Shown here in pieces: positions 1 through 11,222 of a DNA stretch of 64,000 nt. The stretch is taken from assembly GCA_015350385.1 (NCBI GenBank), contig WNKI01000003.1, positions 1,087,730 through 1,151,729 on the forward strand, written 5' to 3'. A program made the position numbers and the translations under genes. Numbering within the stretch: position 1 is the stretch's first letter; each line of letters begins with the position of its first letter. Under the pieces are notes generated by a model. That model worked only from the letters and a program-made list of their open reading frames with translations. It had not been told where the DNA came from and made no database searches. Origin of the DNA: Aculops lycopersici (Eukaryota > Arthropoda > Arachnida > Trombidiformes > Eriophyidae).

Positions 1-912
1 CTCTCTCTCTCTTTGTGTGTGGTTAGTTCTGTTGTTGCAATCGTGGTAGTTGTTGTCGCTCCCGTTGTTGTTATTGTAATGGCAGGAATGGCAGCAATGC
101 AGTGGGTGGGTGGTTTTGCTCCACCGACTAGCCGGCAAATGGGTTGGTTTGTCTATCTGTCTCTAGTCAATGGGTATTGCCGCTCCACTGTTCACAGTCT
201 CCAGTTACAAACAGCTATCGAATTTGATGGAAAATTTATAACTTTTTAAAATTTACATTGCTCCTCAGTGGAGAGCCATTTTAGAGGATAGAAAATGATG
301 ACAACGATTTGTATTGAATTTTATATTGTACACAGTGTGTGTGTGTGTGTGTGATGTCCTTGTCCAGTAACTTGAATTGTGTGTCATGCGCTTGGATTAA
401 CTTTCAACTAGTCAAGTCAGTTGCGTGGAGGCAACCATAAATCATATGCCAAAAGAGGGACAAAAGTCGTTGGCAGTGCAACTAAACTAAACTGAACTTT
501 CTCCTTCGCTCTGGTTGAGTTGAGTTGTGAGTTACGTCATTTATTCGTTCAACGGCGAATTAGATGAACCGGAAATGCACTCAAATCGATTGTTGATCAA
601 GTGCAACAAACCGACTTTTGGCATATCTCAATCTACGGACTACTACCACCATTACGAATGACGTAGAGGTCACTGCATAACAAAAATAGTGGTGAGAGAT
701 AAAAAGGACGAGAGGGAGAGGGGAACTAAGAAACAAAGTGAATTCACCTAATGAGTTTCTGTTGTTTTATTTGCGCTAATAATCTAATTTAATCCAATCT
801 AACCAATTAATTAATTAATCTATGATCGATGCATTGATTTATCGTACCTAATTAAATATTCTCCTACTAATTCTAACAAGCAAGACTAAAATCAATTACG
901 CTGATTGACTCG
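1..912. other. 3' flank of the Vsx gene, no gene seen
   Basis: This is AT-rich sequence downstream of the minus-strand Vsx stop codon. It holds a CT run at the left edge and a (GT)n run at about 335-353. On the minus strand an AATAAA (plus-strand TTTATT, 766-771) lies about 140 bases after the Vsx stop and is a good candidate poly(A) signal. The open frame at 13-249 has no recognisable content. Confidence 0.6.
766..771 (-). terminator. poly(A) signal AATAAA for Vsx
   Basis: Minus-strand AATAAA about 140 bases downstream of the Vsx stop codon. It is the nearest canonical hexamer in the right orientation. Confidence 0.5.
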
Positions 913-3306
913 TCACTCGTCCATTGTTGCTGCTACTTCCGGTTCACGGTTGTTCTTGTCGTTGAAACAGCAACTCGTGGCGGTGGTTGATGATGATGAT
1001 GATGACGGTGACAACGAAGAGGTTGTCGACGAGGTTGTTGAGGATGTTGGCGAAACGGGACAAGGGGAAGGCAGACTCTTTTTTGCTGCGACCAAAGTGA
1101 TCTCACCTCGTAATTGATTACCTGAGCTTGAGTTTAAAGCGGTGCTCGTCTCGCTGCTACTCCTTCTAATTAGATGATAACCCGATCGCTTATTTGCCGC
1201 CGCCATCAACTCGCCACTCGACTGCTTGCTCACAACATCAACCAAATCCTCCTCTTCGGCGCCGTCATCGTCTTCGTCCATTTGATCATCCATCACTTCC
1301 GGTTCCGGACTCTGGCCACCAATGGTGTTGTTGGTTGACATTTCAATCAGATTTTCAACGTTTCTAAAATTGATAATGCTGCTTCTGCTACCACCTCCCC
1401 TTCCGATTGCCCTGCTCTCCCCCACTTGGCCACTACTCGCCGCCGCCGCCGCCATTGCGTTGCCGCAAAGCGAATGTCCCATTTGCTGTTGTTGCTGTTG
1501 GCCGGCCAGGATAGCAGCCGACTGCGTTAGCATATATCTTTGCATCCACTCGTTGAGCCAAATGTTTGTATTATTAGAATGGTCTTGCTGCTGCTGCTGC
1601 TGCTGATTGCTACTGTTGCCCAGGCCAGTGGATCCCATGCTTGCCGCGGCCGCTGCCGCTGCCATAAGTAGAGCCTGGTGGGCTTGTTGGCTGGTTGCAA
1701 CGGAAGTTGGCACTTGTTGTTGTTGTTGCTGTAAGTTGAAGGCCAATCCAAAAAGACGCTGAAATGCAGCAGTCTGTTGCGGTAGCTGTTGCTGTTGCGG
1801 ATTTTGGGGCGCCGACTCACTTGCTTGGGGATTCATTGATGAGCGAGAGTTCATTAAATCAACCATCTCGCCCATCAACATGCCAGGAATTTGGTGCAAC
1901 GGCGGCGGTGGGGGTGGTTGCTGTTGATGGTGTTGGTGGTTAGCAAACGGGAGGTTAGCTCTATAAATATCTGTATTTTGCGAGTTCAAATTAAATCGGT
2001 TCTCCTGTACAGATGGCTGTGTTTGCTGTTGTCGCTGGTACTGTTCCATTGATTGGCGCAACATTGCGTCATAGATTCCATGGTAGTCGGTGGGCATGTG
2101 TGGTGGTGCATAGACTGAAGTATTGTTGTTGTTGTTGTTGAGATTATTGAGCTGAACTGCGGCCATCGAAACCACAGGCAACGAAGGCAGAAGCTGTGGT
2201 GGTTGATGCATTGTCATTTGGGCGCCAGGTAAGCAAATTGTTCGAGACTGTGATTGGGACTGTGATGGAGCAACGGGCATTTGTTGTTGCTGCTGCTGCT
2301 GCTGCTGGTTATCGCGCAACGTTGGGTCGATATCCAAAACCGTGGCTGGCCTTCTGACACCAGTTGATTGTTGGCTGTTGCGACTTGTTGAGGTGGTCGA
2401 TACATTGACGTACTGGCCCTCTTCCAATTGCTGCTGCCTAATCTCGGCCAGTTTCTGCGCTGCTGCCTTGGATAGCCGCTTCTTTTGCTGGTGGCTCCGG
2501 CCAACCTTGAGCTGGCCGCCGCTTGGACCTTTGATGCCGGTGGAGCTTGCATTTGAGCCGACCCTTGCACCGGTGGACTCGTTGGTTGCTGTTGCCGTCG
2601 TCGAGCCACCCACATGTTCGCCACTTCCGCTACCACCAACACCGCCGCCCTCCTCCTGGCCCGTGCAGGCAAGAATACGCTTGACGCTCATGAAGATGGA
2701 GGAGAGGCCGCGTTTTTTCTCCGCCTCGGACTGCGAGATCGAGTGATGCAATGAGGAGGAGGAGGAGGAGGACATTGATTTGCGGTCGCCGGAACTGGAA
2801 GCTTTGCCACTAAGCTCACCTGCACCCGAGGTCGTGGTGGCCGGCGCAACCATTGAGCCACTACTACCTGACGTCGACTTAAGCCGGCCGCTAATCTCGA
2901 GACTCTTCTTGTGCATTCCCAGTAACCAGGGAGCAGTGGAGTGGTCGTCGGATTCAAAGTTGTTGGTGTTTTGGTTGTTGTTATTATTGTAGCTGTCGTA
3001 TGTCGCTGTGGCGCCGGCTAAACCTGGCGACTGATTGGTCGTCGGCCCATTTCCGCTTTCAACTTGAAGCTCGGCCTCGTTGTTGTTGGTGTTGTCATTA
3101 CTGTCACCACTTCCGATTGACTGATTCGCTGTCGCTTGCTGGATTTGCAATTGCTGCTGCTGCTGCTGCTGGCGCATTATCGTCTCTGGAAGCGGAAGCG
3201 AGTGGCGCACCATAGCGCCGTAGAGTCCGTATTCGGCCATAATGGTGCTCTTGCCCCAGCATTTCGTTGTTTTGCGCCACTTTGCCCTTCTGTTTTGGAA
3301 CCAAAC
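913..3306 (-). CDS. Vsx: Vsx/Chx10 homeobox protein, exon 3 (homeodomain helix 3, CVC domain, long low-complexity tail)
   Basis: Last exon of a visual-system-homeobox transcription factor, a nuclear DNA-binding regulator of eye and interneuron fate in animals. It starts after an acceptor (CAG at 3309-3307) with helix 3, VWFQNRRAKWRK. The CVC domain follows: KCWG, MAEYGLYGAMV and RHSLPLPETI. After an inserted Gln/Asn-rich stretch of about 80 residues comes APWLLGMHKKSLE near codon 125, which directly follows the CVC domain in vertebrate Vsx. The remaining roughly 660 residues are Gln, Asn, Ser and Ala runs plus an acidic patch near the end (DDQMDEDDDGAEEEDL). The exon encodes 797 residues, against about 360 for a whole vertebrate VSX2. 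Family assignment is firm. The tail has one continuous frame but is too repetitive to compare with known domains. Confidence 0.95.
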   Translation of the reverse strand, partial: VWFQNRRAKWRKTTKCWGKSTIMAEYGLYGAMVRHSLPLPETIMRQQQQQQQLQIQQATANQSIGSGDSNDNTNNNEAELQVESGNGPTTNQSPGLAGATATYDSYNNNNNQNTNNFESDDHSTAPWLLGMHKKSLEISGRLKSTSGSSGSMVAPATTTSGAGELSGKASSSGDRKSMSSSSSSSLHHSISQSEAEKKRGLSSIFMSVKRILACTGQEEGGGVGGSGSGEHVGGSTTATATNESTGARVGSNASSTGIKGPSGGQLKVGRSHQQKKRLSKAAAQKLAEIRQQQLEEGQYVNVSTTSTSRNSQQSTGVRRPATVLDIDPTLRDNQQQQQQQQQMPVAPSQSQSQSRTICLPGAQMTMHQPPQLLPSLPVVSMAAVQLNNLNNNNNNTSVYAPPHMPTDYHGIYDAMLRQSMEQYQRQQQTQPSVQENRFNLNSQNTDIYRANLPFANHQHHQQQPPPPPPLHQIPGMLMGEMVDLMNSRSSMNPQASESAPQNPQQQQLPQQTAAFQRLFGLAFNLQQQQQQVPTSVATSQQAHQALLMAAAAAAASMGSTGLGNSSNQQQQQQQDHSNNTNIWLNEWMQRYMLTQSAAILAGQQQQQQMGHSLCGNAMAAAAASSGQVGESRAIGRGGGSRSSIINFRNVENLIEMSTNNTIGGQSPEPEVMDDQMDEDDDGAEEEDLVDVVSKQSSGELMAAANKRSGYHLIRRSSSETSTALNSSSGNQLRGEITLVAAKKSLPSPCPVSPTSSTTSSTTSSLSPSSSSSSTTATSCCFNDKNNREPEVAATMDE

Positions 3307-5213
3307 CTGTTTTTTGGGCAATTGTTATAAGTGTGTGCGTGTTATTATTAGTTGTCGTTGTGTATTATTATTATTATTATTATCGAGTGTGTGAACAATG
3401 GAGAGTTAGAATTGGCGGGCACCAGAAAGAGAGTCAGTCAATCAATTAGTTTTCTCCTACTTGTCAGCGTGTCTGTACGTTTAGAGGCGAGAGTTTCCTC
3501 CTCTTGTAAGCCTAAAATGATTGAGTCTATTACTAGGCGCACCAAACGTAAGTCGACAAGATTCTAATAAGCTCATGATAGTGGATCCTGTCAACGTTAG
3601 CCGCCGCCGCCGCCGCTTCTACTCAATAGAAGAGCGATTGAAGACAACAATTGACTTTTATGAGAGCAGCATTAGCGCCGCAACTTATACTGGAGTATAA
3701 ATATATTGCGGTTATATATGAGTCGCCGCAACCATCCTCCAGTCGCCTATTGCCAATCGAGTCGCGTTAGTGTGAAGTAGCAGAGCAAACAGTCTCGTTA
3801 TTAGGCGCAATTTTGCGCCTCTAATAGACTAACCAGCCACTTTGAAGTTTTCTCGCGCTCTAGTTGTATTAGATATCGGCGCGGCTGCTGCTACTGTTAG
3901 TGTGACATTCATAAGAAAGCGGCAAACAAAGAAGCTGCTCACTTACGTCACGTGAGTGGCGAAAAGTGGACCCCAAAAGGAGAGAGGAAGATGGAGAAGA
4001 TCATTCACTCATTGCGCTGACACTCTAAATTACTTTTTGGCCCCGCTGCTCAGTTTTGCACTCCACCTCTCGACCAATCGAATGATAAATGACTCTTAGT
4101 TCTATTATAACTTCCGGTTTGTCTCTTCCTCCTCCTCCTCCTCTCCCTCTCACTTGACTTTGAGCGAACGAGTGACGACAACCACCTATGCGTTAAGGGC
4201 TAGCGCACGTTGGCCGGCCGCCACCACCACCACCAAGCGAGGAGAAGAGTTCGCACTCAACCTGTAACAACACGGGACCTTTTGGGTGGAATATGTTGCG
4301 CAATGCGGCGCCGCTTGCCCGACCATAGGGCGAGCAATCAATTACGTCACACGCTCGCGGGTAATTGTTGGTGGCCTCATCTAACCAACCACTTTGCTGG
4401 CGGGCGCTCCCTGCTGGAGTGTGCACCGTTGAGCCCGCGACACTAGCTAACCGATTTGCAAGCCAGCGATCCAATTTAACCAGAGGGCAAGGTTCAAATG
4501 CTTTCTGCCAGCGAGTTGGCAAGCCAAAGAGCATAACGAGACTAATACATGGAATAAATACAACTAAACTTGCGAGGCCATTGATCAATCATTATATTTG
4601 TCTAGTCGTCGTCGTCGTTTTAGTTTGCTTATTGGCACTAAGCATGGCGCAAATAGAGCACAATGTTCATGTTTATGCTCGCCTTTGATTTCTTGTTAGC
4701 CAGTCGGAGCGGCCATTTGTCGTTCCAACAACAACACAACTCCGCCTGGCTCGAGGCTGAATCTGGCCTCATTATTGGCGTGCAATTGTTTGTTGAGCTC
4801 GTGGTTGTCGGTGGGGCATTTGGAATCATGGGAACTCTTTGGTTGCTTGGTGGTTGCGCCGTGGAATAGCAAGCAACAATAATTACCATTGTTTTCATTT
4901 CACGCTTCCTCATTCTTGGCCACACAAATTCAGCGCAACCAGTCGACCATCGCCAAAGACACGCCAGCTAACGAGCCAGGCACACGACTAAACAGTGTCC
5001 CTTGGCGTGAGGAGACTTTTGAGTTTCAAGAGAGGTAGTGTCGTTGATAAGTGGGACGTAGCAGCAATAGTGTTGATGTTCGATGGCAAAAAGTCGAGCC
5101 TCGTGAAGGGCTCAAGAGTAGCGGGCGCCGGAAGTGGCGAGTGCAATATCACCTATAAGCGCTTGTTTAGGTTAGAGGGGTAAAAATCAAATCTCAAGCG
5201 ATGAGAAACTTAC
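3307..5213 (-). other. Vsx intron between homeodomain exons (1907 bp)
   Basis: The donor is CAG|GTAAGT at 5216-5208 and the acceptor is AACAG|GTTTGG at 3307. It falls between Gln46 and Val47 of the homeodomain, the classic paired-class intron site. Inside are ATT and GCC repeats and several open frames (for example 4193-4588, minus) with no recognisable protein. Gene-scale regulatory content is possible but not demonstrable here. Confidence 0.9.
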
Positions 5214-5337
5214 CTGAATTCTGTCCTCCGGGAGCTGGGTTTTCAGCGATAGTGCTTCGCGCGCGTAGACATCGGGATAGTGGGCCTTGTTGAAGGCTTC
5301 CTCGAGTTCTTTCACCTGGTAGCTGGTGAAGATAGTC
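5214..5337 (-). CDS. Vsx: Vsx/Chx10 homeobox protein, exon 2 (homeodomain helices 1-2)
   Basis: A 124-base exon encoding TIFTSYQVKELEEAF, then NKAHYPDVYAREALSLK, then TQLPEDRIQ, which covers homeodomain positions of about 6 to 46. It starts with one base that completes the Arg codon split from exon 1 (AG|G), and ends in phase 0 at CAG|GTAAGT. The acceptor lies in a run of CAG triplets with no clear polypyrimidine tract, but reading frame and homology fix the junction: exon 1 ends KEKRRHR and exon 2 gives TIFTSYQ, as in all Vsx proteins. The exon is too short and lacks a start, so it is only visible as part of this spliced gene. Confidence 0.95.
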
Positions 5338-6160
5338 CTGCTGCTGCTACTCTCGTCGTCGCCATTGAGAAGTGTTTTAATTGGATTAGTTTTGGTCAGA
5401 CTCGATGATAATCAAGGTTACTGAGAGAAGGCTCGAGATTCAAAGAGGCCAATAATGAGTGGTTTGTGTGAGTTTTGAGTTTGCCATAAGGATAAGAAGG
5501 TGGGCGTCGTCCACTTTCTTTCTGAGGCGTCGAATTTTTTGCAACCTCCACCATCGCACAGCCAATCCACTTAAAACTTTCAATTGGCCCCACTTTTCCC
5601 TGGAAAGTGCGAGTTCATCATCCTACTAGTGGTAGTGGTGGTGGTGGTGGTCAATTACGCAACTCAACAATGAGAGGCGGTCGCTCCGTAGTCATTAGCG
5701 TTAGTTAGGCTCCGAGCGCCTCCTGCCCTTTTTGCACTCTTTTTTGAGCTGCCCATTAGCATGCCGCATGCTAACAAGCTGCACGCGTTTCCCTTTTCAT
5801 TTCGCCTCTCGTGGAGGCAGATGCTATTCCTTTACTTGTAAATTATGATCGCCAGCAACACTTGGAGTGTTACGTAATTAGGCCCACCTACCAGGCGATG
5901 TGCTCGTGCAATGTTGCAGGAATTAATTAACTCGTTCCACCTTTGGGCTGTGGGTGTTGCGTAGGAATTAGCAGCACAACCACGAGCGCAAGCACAAGTT
6001 ACCTGCTGCGTGACGCTTGCCAATTAACAGGTCACCGCATCTGCTATTTTGTCGAGCGAGAGGAAGAGGAAGAGAGAATCTATGCAGAGAGCGTGGAGGA
6101 AATTGTGTTCAAAAAACACTCATCATGTAAGAATGTATAAGCTCCCAACTCATTGCTTAC
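5338..6160 (-). other. Vsx intron inside homeodomain N-terminal arm (823 bp)
   Basis: The donor is CACAG|GTAAGC (6160-6155) and the acceptor is GCAGCAG|G (5338). It is a phase 2 intron. The acceptor end is a tandem CAG repeat, so neighbouring NAGNAG acceptors exist. No gene was seen in it. Confidence 0.9.
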
Positions 6161-6495
6161 CTGTGTCGTCGCTTCTCCTTCTGGTTCGACTGCTGAAGTT
6201 GTTGCTGTTGCTGTGAACTCTGGCCCAAATCTAGCTTCACATTTGGCATTGAGGTATTGTGATACATTGTGCTTGCTTGCTGGCGATCCAAGTGGTGGGC
6301 AAATTGGCCTAATGGAGTGTGCAGTTCAAGTTGGTGATACTTTTGATGCTCTTGATGAGTTTTAGCCAAGTCTATAATTTGCTTCTGCTGATTCTCTTGG
6401 ATTTCATTCGATGGACTTGAAAATTGTGTCGAGTAGATCATCTTCATAGTTGACTCATCGATTCTAGAAGAGCTGTTTGTTGGTCCACCACCCGC
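6161..6495 (-). CDS. Vsx: Vsx/Chx10 homeobox protein, first recognised exon (N-terminal Gln-rich region, KRRHR)
   Basis: Minus-strand exon ending in QKEKRRHR, the basic N-terminal arm of the homeodomain, at a perfect donor (6160). Upstream it is Gln- and His-rich. The first in-frame ATG is at 6447 (MKMIYSTQF). The frame stays open upstream to 6495, where CTAACAG|GCG resembles a branch point plus acceptor, so one more upstream coding exon is likely. The FxIxxILGL-like octapeptide found near the N terminus of many Vsx proteins is not in this exon, and I could not find it on the minus strand up to 12.4 kb. If translation starts at 6447, the protein is about 934 residues long. Exon identity is firm; the 5' boundary is tentative. 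Confidence 0.85.
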
Positions 6496-7555
6496 CTGTT
6501 AGAATACACTATCAACCCCGAGATGCTCTTGAACTTTCTCAGACTAGCGACTGATAGAATGTCCCACCGACTGACTGGAGTCCAACTATCTAAACAAACA
6601 GCAAACTAACTATGCATTATAGGGCCAGTTAGGCTAACGCTGATTTTTTTCATCTCATTAACTCAATTTGTATTCCCTCTCCTCTCCTCTAATCTCGCTT
6701 TTGGCCAACTAACTTCTCGCTAGGCCAAGTTATTTCATGACAAAAGCTGCGCACACTTTAAGAGCCTCCACTTTGCGCATCATTCTAAAGCCTCGACAAG
6801 CGCGCAAAGGTTACAACTGAACGATGGAGTGAATGAAAGACTTGTCCTCCTTTTTCTTGTTTGAAAAGTGGAGCTTATCAAGTCGTCGAATTCGCCCACT
6901 CCAATGGCTGCGTGCGCAATTGCGCAGATTGCTCATGCGCAAGACTAAATTGGTTAGTTTGTTGTCGTGGTTGCTCTTATTTTCCTGTCGTTCGTCCGCA
7001 CTAATCAATTATCGACTAGATTGCCACTCGCTTTTGATCCGCTGCAGTTTTTTTTTCTCGCTTGTGCCCTTGTCAAACCCCAAAAAAACGGAAGCGGATT
7101 TCCCAGATCGAAGCGGGAAAAAGGTGGGAGCCCCAAAATAATGGAACCACTACTACTAACAAATTGATTGGTTCGTTATTCCGCTACCTTTTTTCTCTTC
7201 GTTGATAGCATCATGGTTGATGTAGCAGCTAAACTGCCACAGAACTACACCAACCTCCTTCGCCACTGAATGGCCTCTTTGATTTGCTCTCCCTTTTCCT
7301 CGTGTCCCTCACTCGAATCATCATTTCGTTTGTTTTCCAGTGTGGCCATTGAACTCAAGTGTATTTTTATTGTTTCCATTATCACAAAGTTGTATTATTG
7401 TTTGTTGTAGTGTTGGTTTGTTGAGTTGATCGTGTTAAATGGCCAACATTTTGTCTCGAGTGTCGAGAATACGTGTCAATTGATCGATAAATCGACTTGT
7501 AAACTTTAAGTGGGCCCACTGATCTGATTTGTTCATTTAGTTTACGAATGATTGG

Positions 7556-7601
7556 TGTTGTTGTTGTTGTTGTTGTTGTTGTGAGCGACAACAACAACAA
7601 C
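7556..7601. repeat. (GTT)n followed by (ACA)n, hairpin-forming
   Basis: A GTT run of about 27 bases is followed after GTGAGC by an ACAAC run. The two arms are complementary and could fold into a hairpin. Confidence 0.7.
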
Positions 7602-9193
7602 GTTTTTCCCCTTGAGGTGCGAGATTTTTTCGAGGCCATTAGTTCGAGGCTCCTGTACCTGGAAGTGGAAGTGGGAATGGGCAAAACAGAAGAGAAAGAA
7701 GAAGAAGAAGAGGTGATAAAATCTATAGAACTATAGTCGGAGAAACTCGAATTCAAATCCCAAATTCTAGGTCATCGACGGGCACGTGAACTTGGTGATC
7801 AGAATCAAGATCACAACAACAACAACCACCACCACCAAATAGTCGCAACACTCGACTGTTTTCAAGTGTCAATCACTCGAAATATGAAGCGAAGTGAAGT
7901 GACATTTGTTTTTCTCTCTGTTTCTTGCACAAACTCCACAATATAAAGCAGAAAAAAGTTGTCACAACTAAATCAAACTCCAAATAATGATCTCCCGAAA
8001 ATAAGTGATGATTTGATGGGCGCTGGGCGACAAATATAATGAGCATTAAATTGAAGTTGAGTGAATAAAAGTTGTTGCTCCTACTGTTGCTGTTGCTGCT
8101 TTTATCGCTTCGTGCGATCGGTTGGTGTGAAATTTATGGACTCACTGTGGTCATAGCAACTCCAAAGTGGGTTGTTTCAAATTCTAACCTCAAGTTTAAT
8201 TTTGTTCAAACTTCTAGCGAATCGAAGGAGAATGATCACCAAGGATGCACAATCAAATCAGTTGTATGTGTGTAGCTCGGCCCCTTGCATTCTAGGCAAA
8301 CGGGCAAAAGGGAATGTTTCATTTAATCGAGCTCATAGTTTCATGCCATTCTTTTGTAGGTGAACTATGCGTCCGGTGAGCAGAGAAATTTTGTCATTGT
8401 TGCGCGTTAATTTGATTTGCATTTTAATTTAACTCCCAATGGCGAGAAATAAAATGGACAGAAATGAAATTCAAACAAGAGAAAAATTATCCCACTAACT
8501 AACAATGGAAATGTATCAACAATGAACAGTTTACCTGGTTGACACACATTATCTACTCTTATTATAAACTAATAAGTTGGTTGCTCCATGGTGGTTGCTG
8601 GTGATGGCTGCGATTGGCAATCTGTAGGTGAGTTGGTGGAGGAGAGAAGTCATTGTTATTGTTATTGTTATTGCAGTTTTGATTTCGGTTTCAGCTCCCG
8701 GTTCATATAATCTAATAATGATTTCGAGGCCAAATGTTAAGTGATTGTTCCTCTGGCCAAACTGAAATGCCAAAAGCGAACGTAATTATGAGCAATCAGC
8801 GAGCGACGTGTGGGCGCTAGAGTAGAAATGAACGAGCGCGTTGGAAAAAAGCGCAACGCCAATAGGTAACGCCCACTCAGGCCACTAGCCTGCGGTTGGT
8901 GGTTTGCAATCAAATGAGGAGCACAACACAATTTTCTTTTTCTTCTCACATCACGCCGACTAAAACGATTGCGTCGACAGACGTATTAAACTCAAGAGAC
9001 AGAGAGGGATAGAGGAGGGCAGAAGGAAATTGATTTAATTTGATTCGATTTTTGTGTGTGTGTGTGTACATTTATGTTGTGCTGCTTGTCGGGTTCAGTG
9101 GAAACAAGAAAAAGTTTTGCGCCATTGCCTCTAGCGGTAGAGTTTAGCGGCGGACGAGCGATAAAACTTATCATCATTCTCATTTTGATTTAC

Positions 9194-9226
<33 letters not shown>
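9194..9226. repeat. (CTA)11 microsatellite
   Basis: Uninterrupted CTA trinucleotide repeat of about 33 bases. Confidence 0.95.
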
Positions 9227-9416
9227 AACACAATGATAAAGTTTAACTTTCTACCATTTAATTTTCATTTGATTCGAGGGTGAGCACAAATTATCACACT
9301 CGCTCATTTGTTTTGATTCGCACTTGGACCTATTGGTGCCTATATGGCGCGGCCGCTCGGCGCCCGGCCACGCCACTCGGAGGCGCACAGATTCAGCAGG
9401 TTGGCAAATTGGCAGC

Positions 9417-11191
9417 CAGGTGAGGAGCAGCAATTCAGTTGCTGGCTCATCGTAATCTCTTTTGTCTACCTCTACCCGCGAGAGATTATCACCACCACCA
9501 CCAACAGCAGCAGCAGCGGCGGCGGCGGCGGCATTAGTGGCACAGGTGTCGACGGCCGCAAGATCCGGCCCGCGGAGCCAGCGCCGGCGACTCAAGCTGC
9601 GCTAATCGACTCTGCTCAATGATGACTGCAAACTGCTCAATGAGTGACTGACTTGACTTCTACCGGCAGGCCGGCCTGCCGTTGCCACTGTTGTTGTCGT
9701 GGTCGCGTTAGATGGCTAGACAAACCGGCTTACTTGAGAGGAATGACTTTGTGTTGGTTTTTGGCCGCGTCAAATGGGAAGGGGAAGGTTAGGACGCCAG
9801 GATGTCTGGCAAAAGCGAGCTAACATTTGCTAAGCGCTGGAAGCCCACGTAACAATCAATTGAAACGCTCAATTGATTGAATGAAATACCTCACCTGGCA
9901 AAGCGGCCATCATTACTACTGCCAACACAACCTCTGGCGCAACTATTACCGGTAGCCTACTATTGGCACTTAGTGGTTAGTATGTTTCCTTTCCTTCGCT
10001 CTAGGAGGGAGTCCAGTCTTTCTCTTGCCCTCTCCGGGTGTTAGTGTGTTGTTAATACTACAGGTAATGTTGCTGTTAACACCACAACCACCAATACCAC
10101 TGTTAATATTGCCATTGAACACTCGACATTTGGAATGGCGCTCGCCGATCGGATATTTCTAGCGAGTGCCACTTATTACAACATCTGCTCACCTGCACGC
10201 CCGCCCGTCTGTCTGTTAGATCAAGTTAGCATCACTTGACTCCACAGGCTCTCGCACTTATTAACAGGTGGTTGCTGCTGTTATGTTTGATTTCAACGTC
10301 TCTCTAGAGAAGAAACAACCTTTGGATTTAATGTGTCGATTATAGTAGAAGTTTTGGCGCCAATTTTCCCCCACAAAGTTTAGCAATTGGCCACTCGAGT
10401 GGGTGGTGGAAATTCCGCTGCTTCCAGTTGAATTGAATTGAATCGAATTGAATGCGCTATTTATTTAACTGTCAGGTTGGCTAATACTAATTACAATACC
10501 CGCAACCTCAAGTGGCCGTTGGAACCAACTGGAATACAAATCAATTATCGAGAGATTTTAGGCGGAAAAGGTGATTTTTGAATTTGCCAACCAGAGAGTT
10601 TAATAAACATGATAATTGTGGTCCTGTGGGGAGAAGTGGTAGTGGCAGCAAACGTCGTCGTAGTGTTTGGTTTAATGTTTCAAAATTCAATTGACTGTTG
10701 AATGAATGCGCCATTTGACAATGAGTCCTGGCGATGCACTCGCTAAATACTTGAAAATTTGCACACTCACTCACCTACTCACTCGACCTCCGAAAATAAC
10801 TTTGAGAATTTGTAGTTAAGTTCCGAAAACGAGAACTCAGGTGCCACAAGCAGCAGCAGCAGCAGCTTTTGATGCACAGCCACCTCACCTTCTACCTGGA
10901 TTTTAGAGGAGGTGGAGGAGGACGGCGCCGACGAGGAAACTTTGAAAAATCAATTGTGGTCGAGTCTATTTGTGGGGCGATGTGATTTTGTGGTGGGAGT
11001 GGAATTCCTAGTGCCCGAGGAGAGGGAAAAAATTGCTTGCTCGCTCCAGTTAATCTCGGACTCAAGTCTCCTTCATTCGACTCACTCAACTAAAAGGTGA
11101 TTCTTCCTGTGGTGGTGCTGGTGGTGTTGGCTTATAATCTTTGTTTACTCAACAATTAAGTTAGTGTGGCTCGATTTATGTGTATGATTAC

Positions 11192-11222
<31 letters not shown>

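Noticed and set aside
1322..3330. Several open frames opposite or overlapping the Vsx exon 3 (for example 2214-2672 minus, 2342-2746 plus)
   Set aside because: They are shadows of CAG/CAA-rich codons; the Vsx frame explains the openness and only it carries domains.
4193..4588. 131-codon minus-strand frame within the Vsx intron
   Set aside because: No family features and bounded by verified Vsx splice sites; probably chance.
9251..9622. Two overlapping GC-rich frames as a Vsx 5' exon
   Set aside because: Neither contains the expected octapeptide or a convincing donor in frame; kept only as a place to look.
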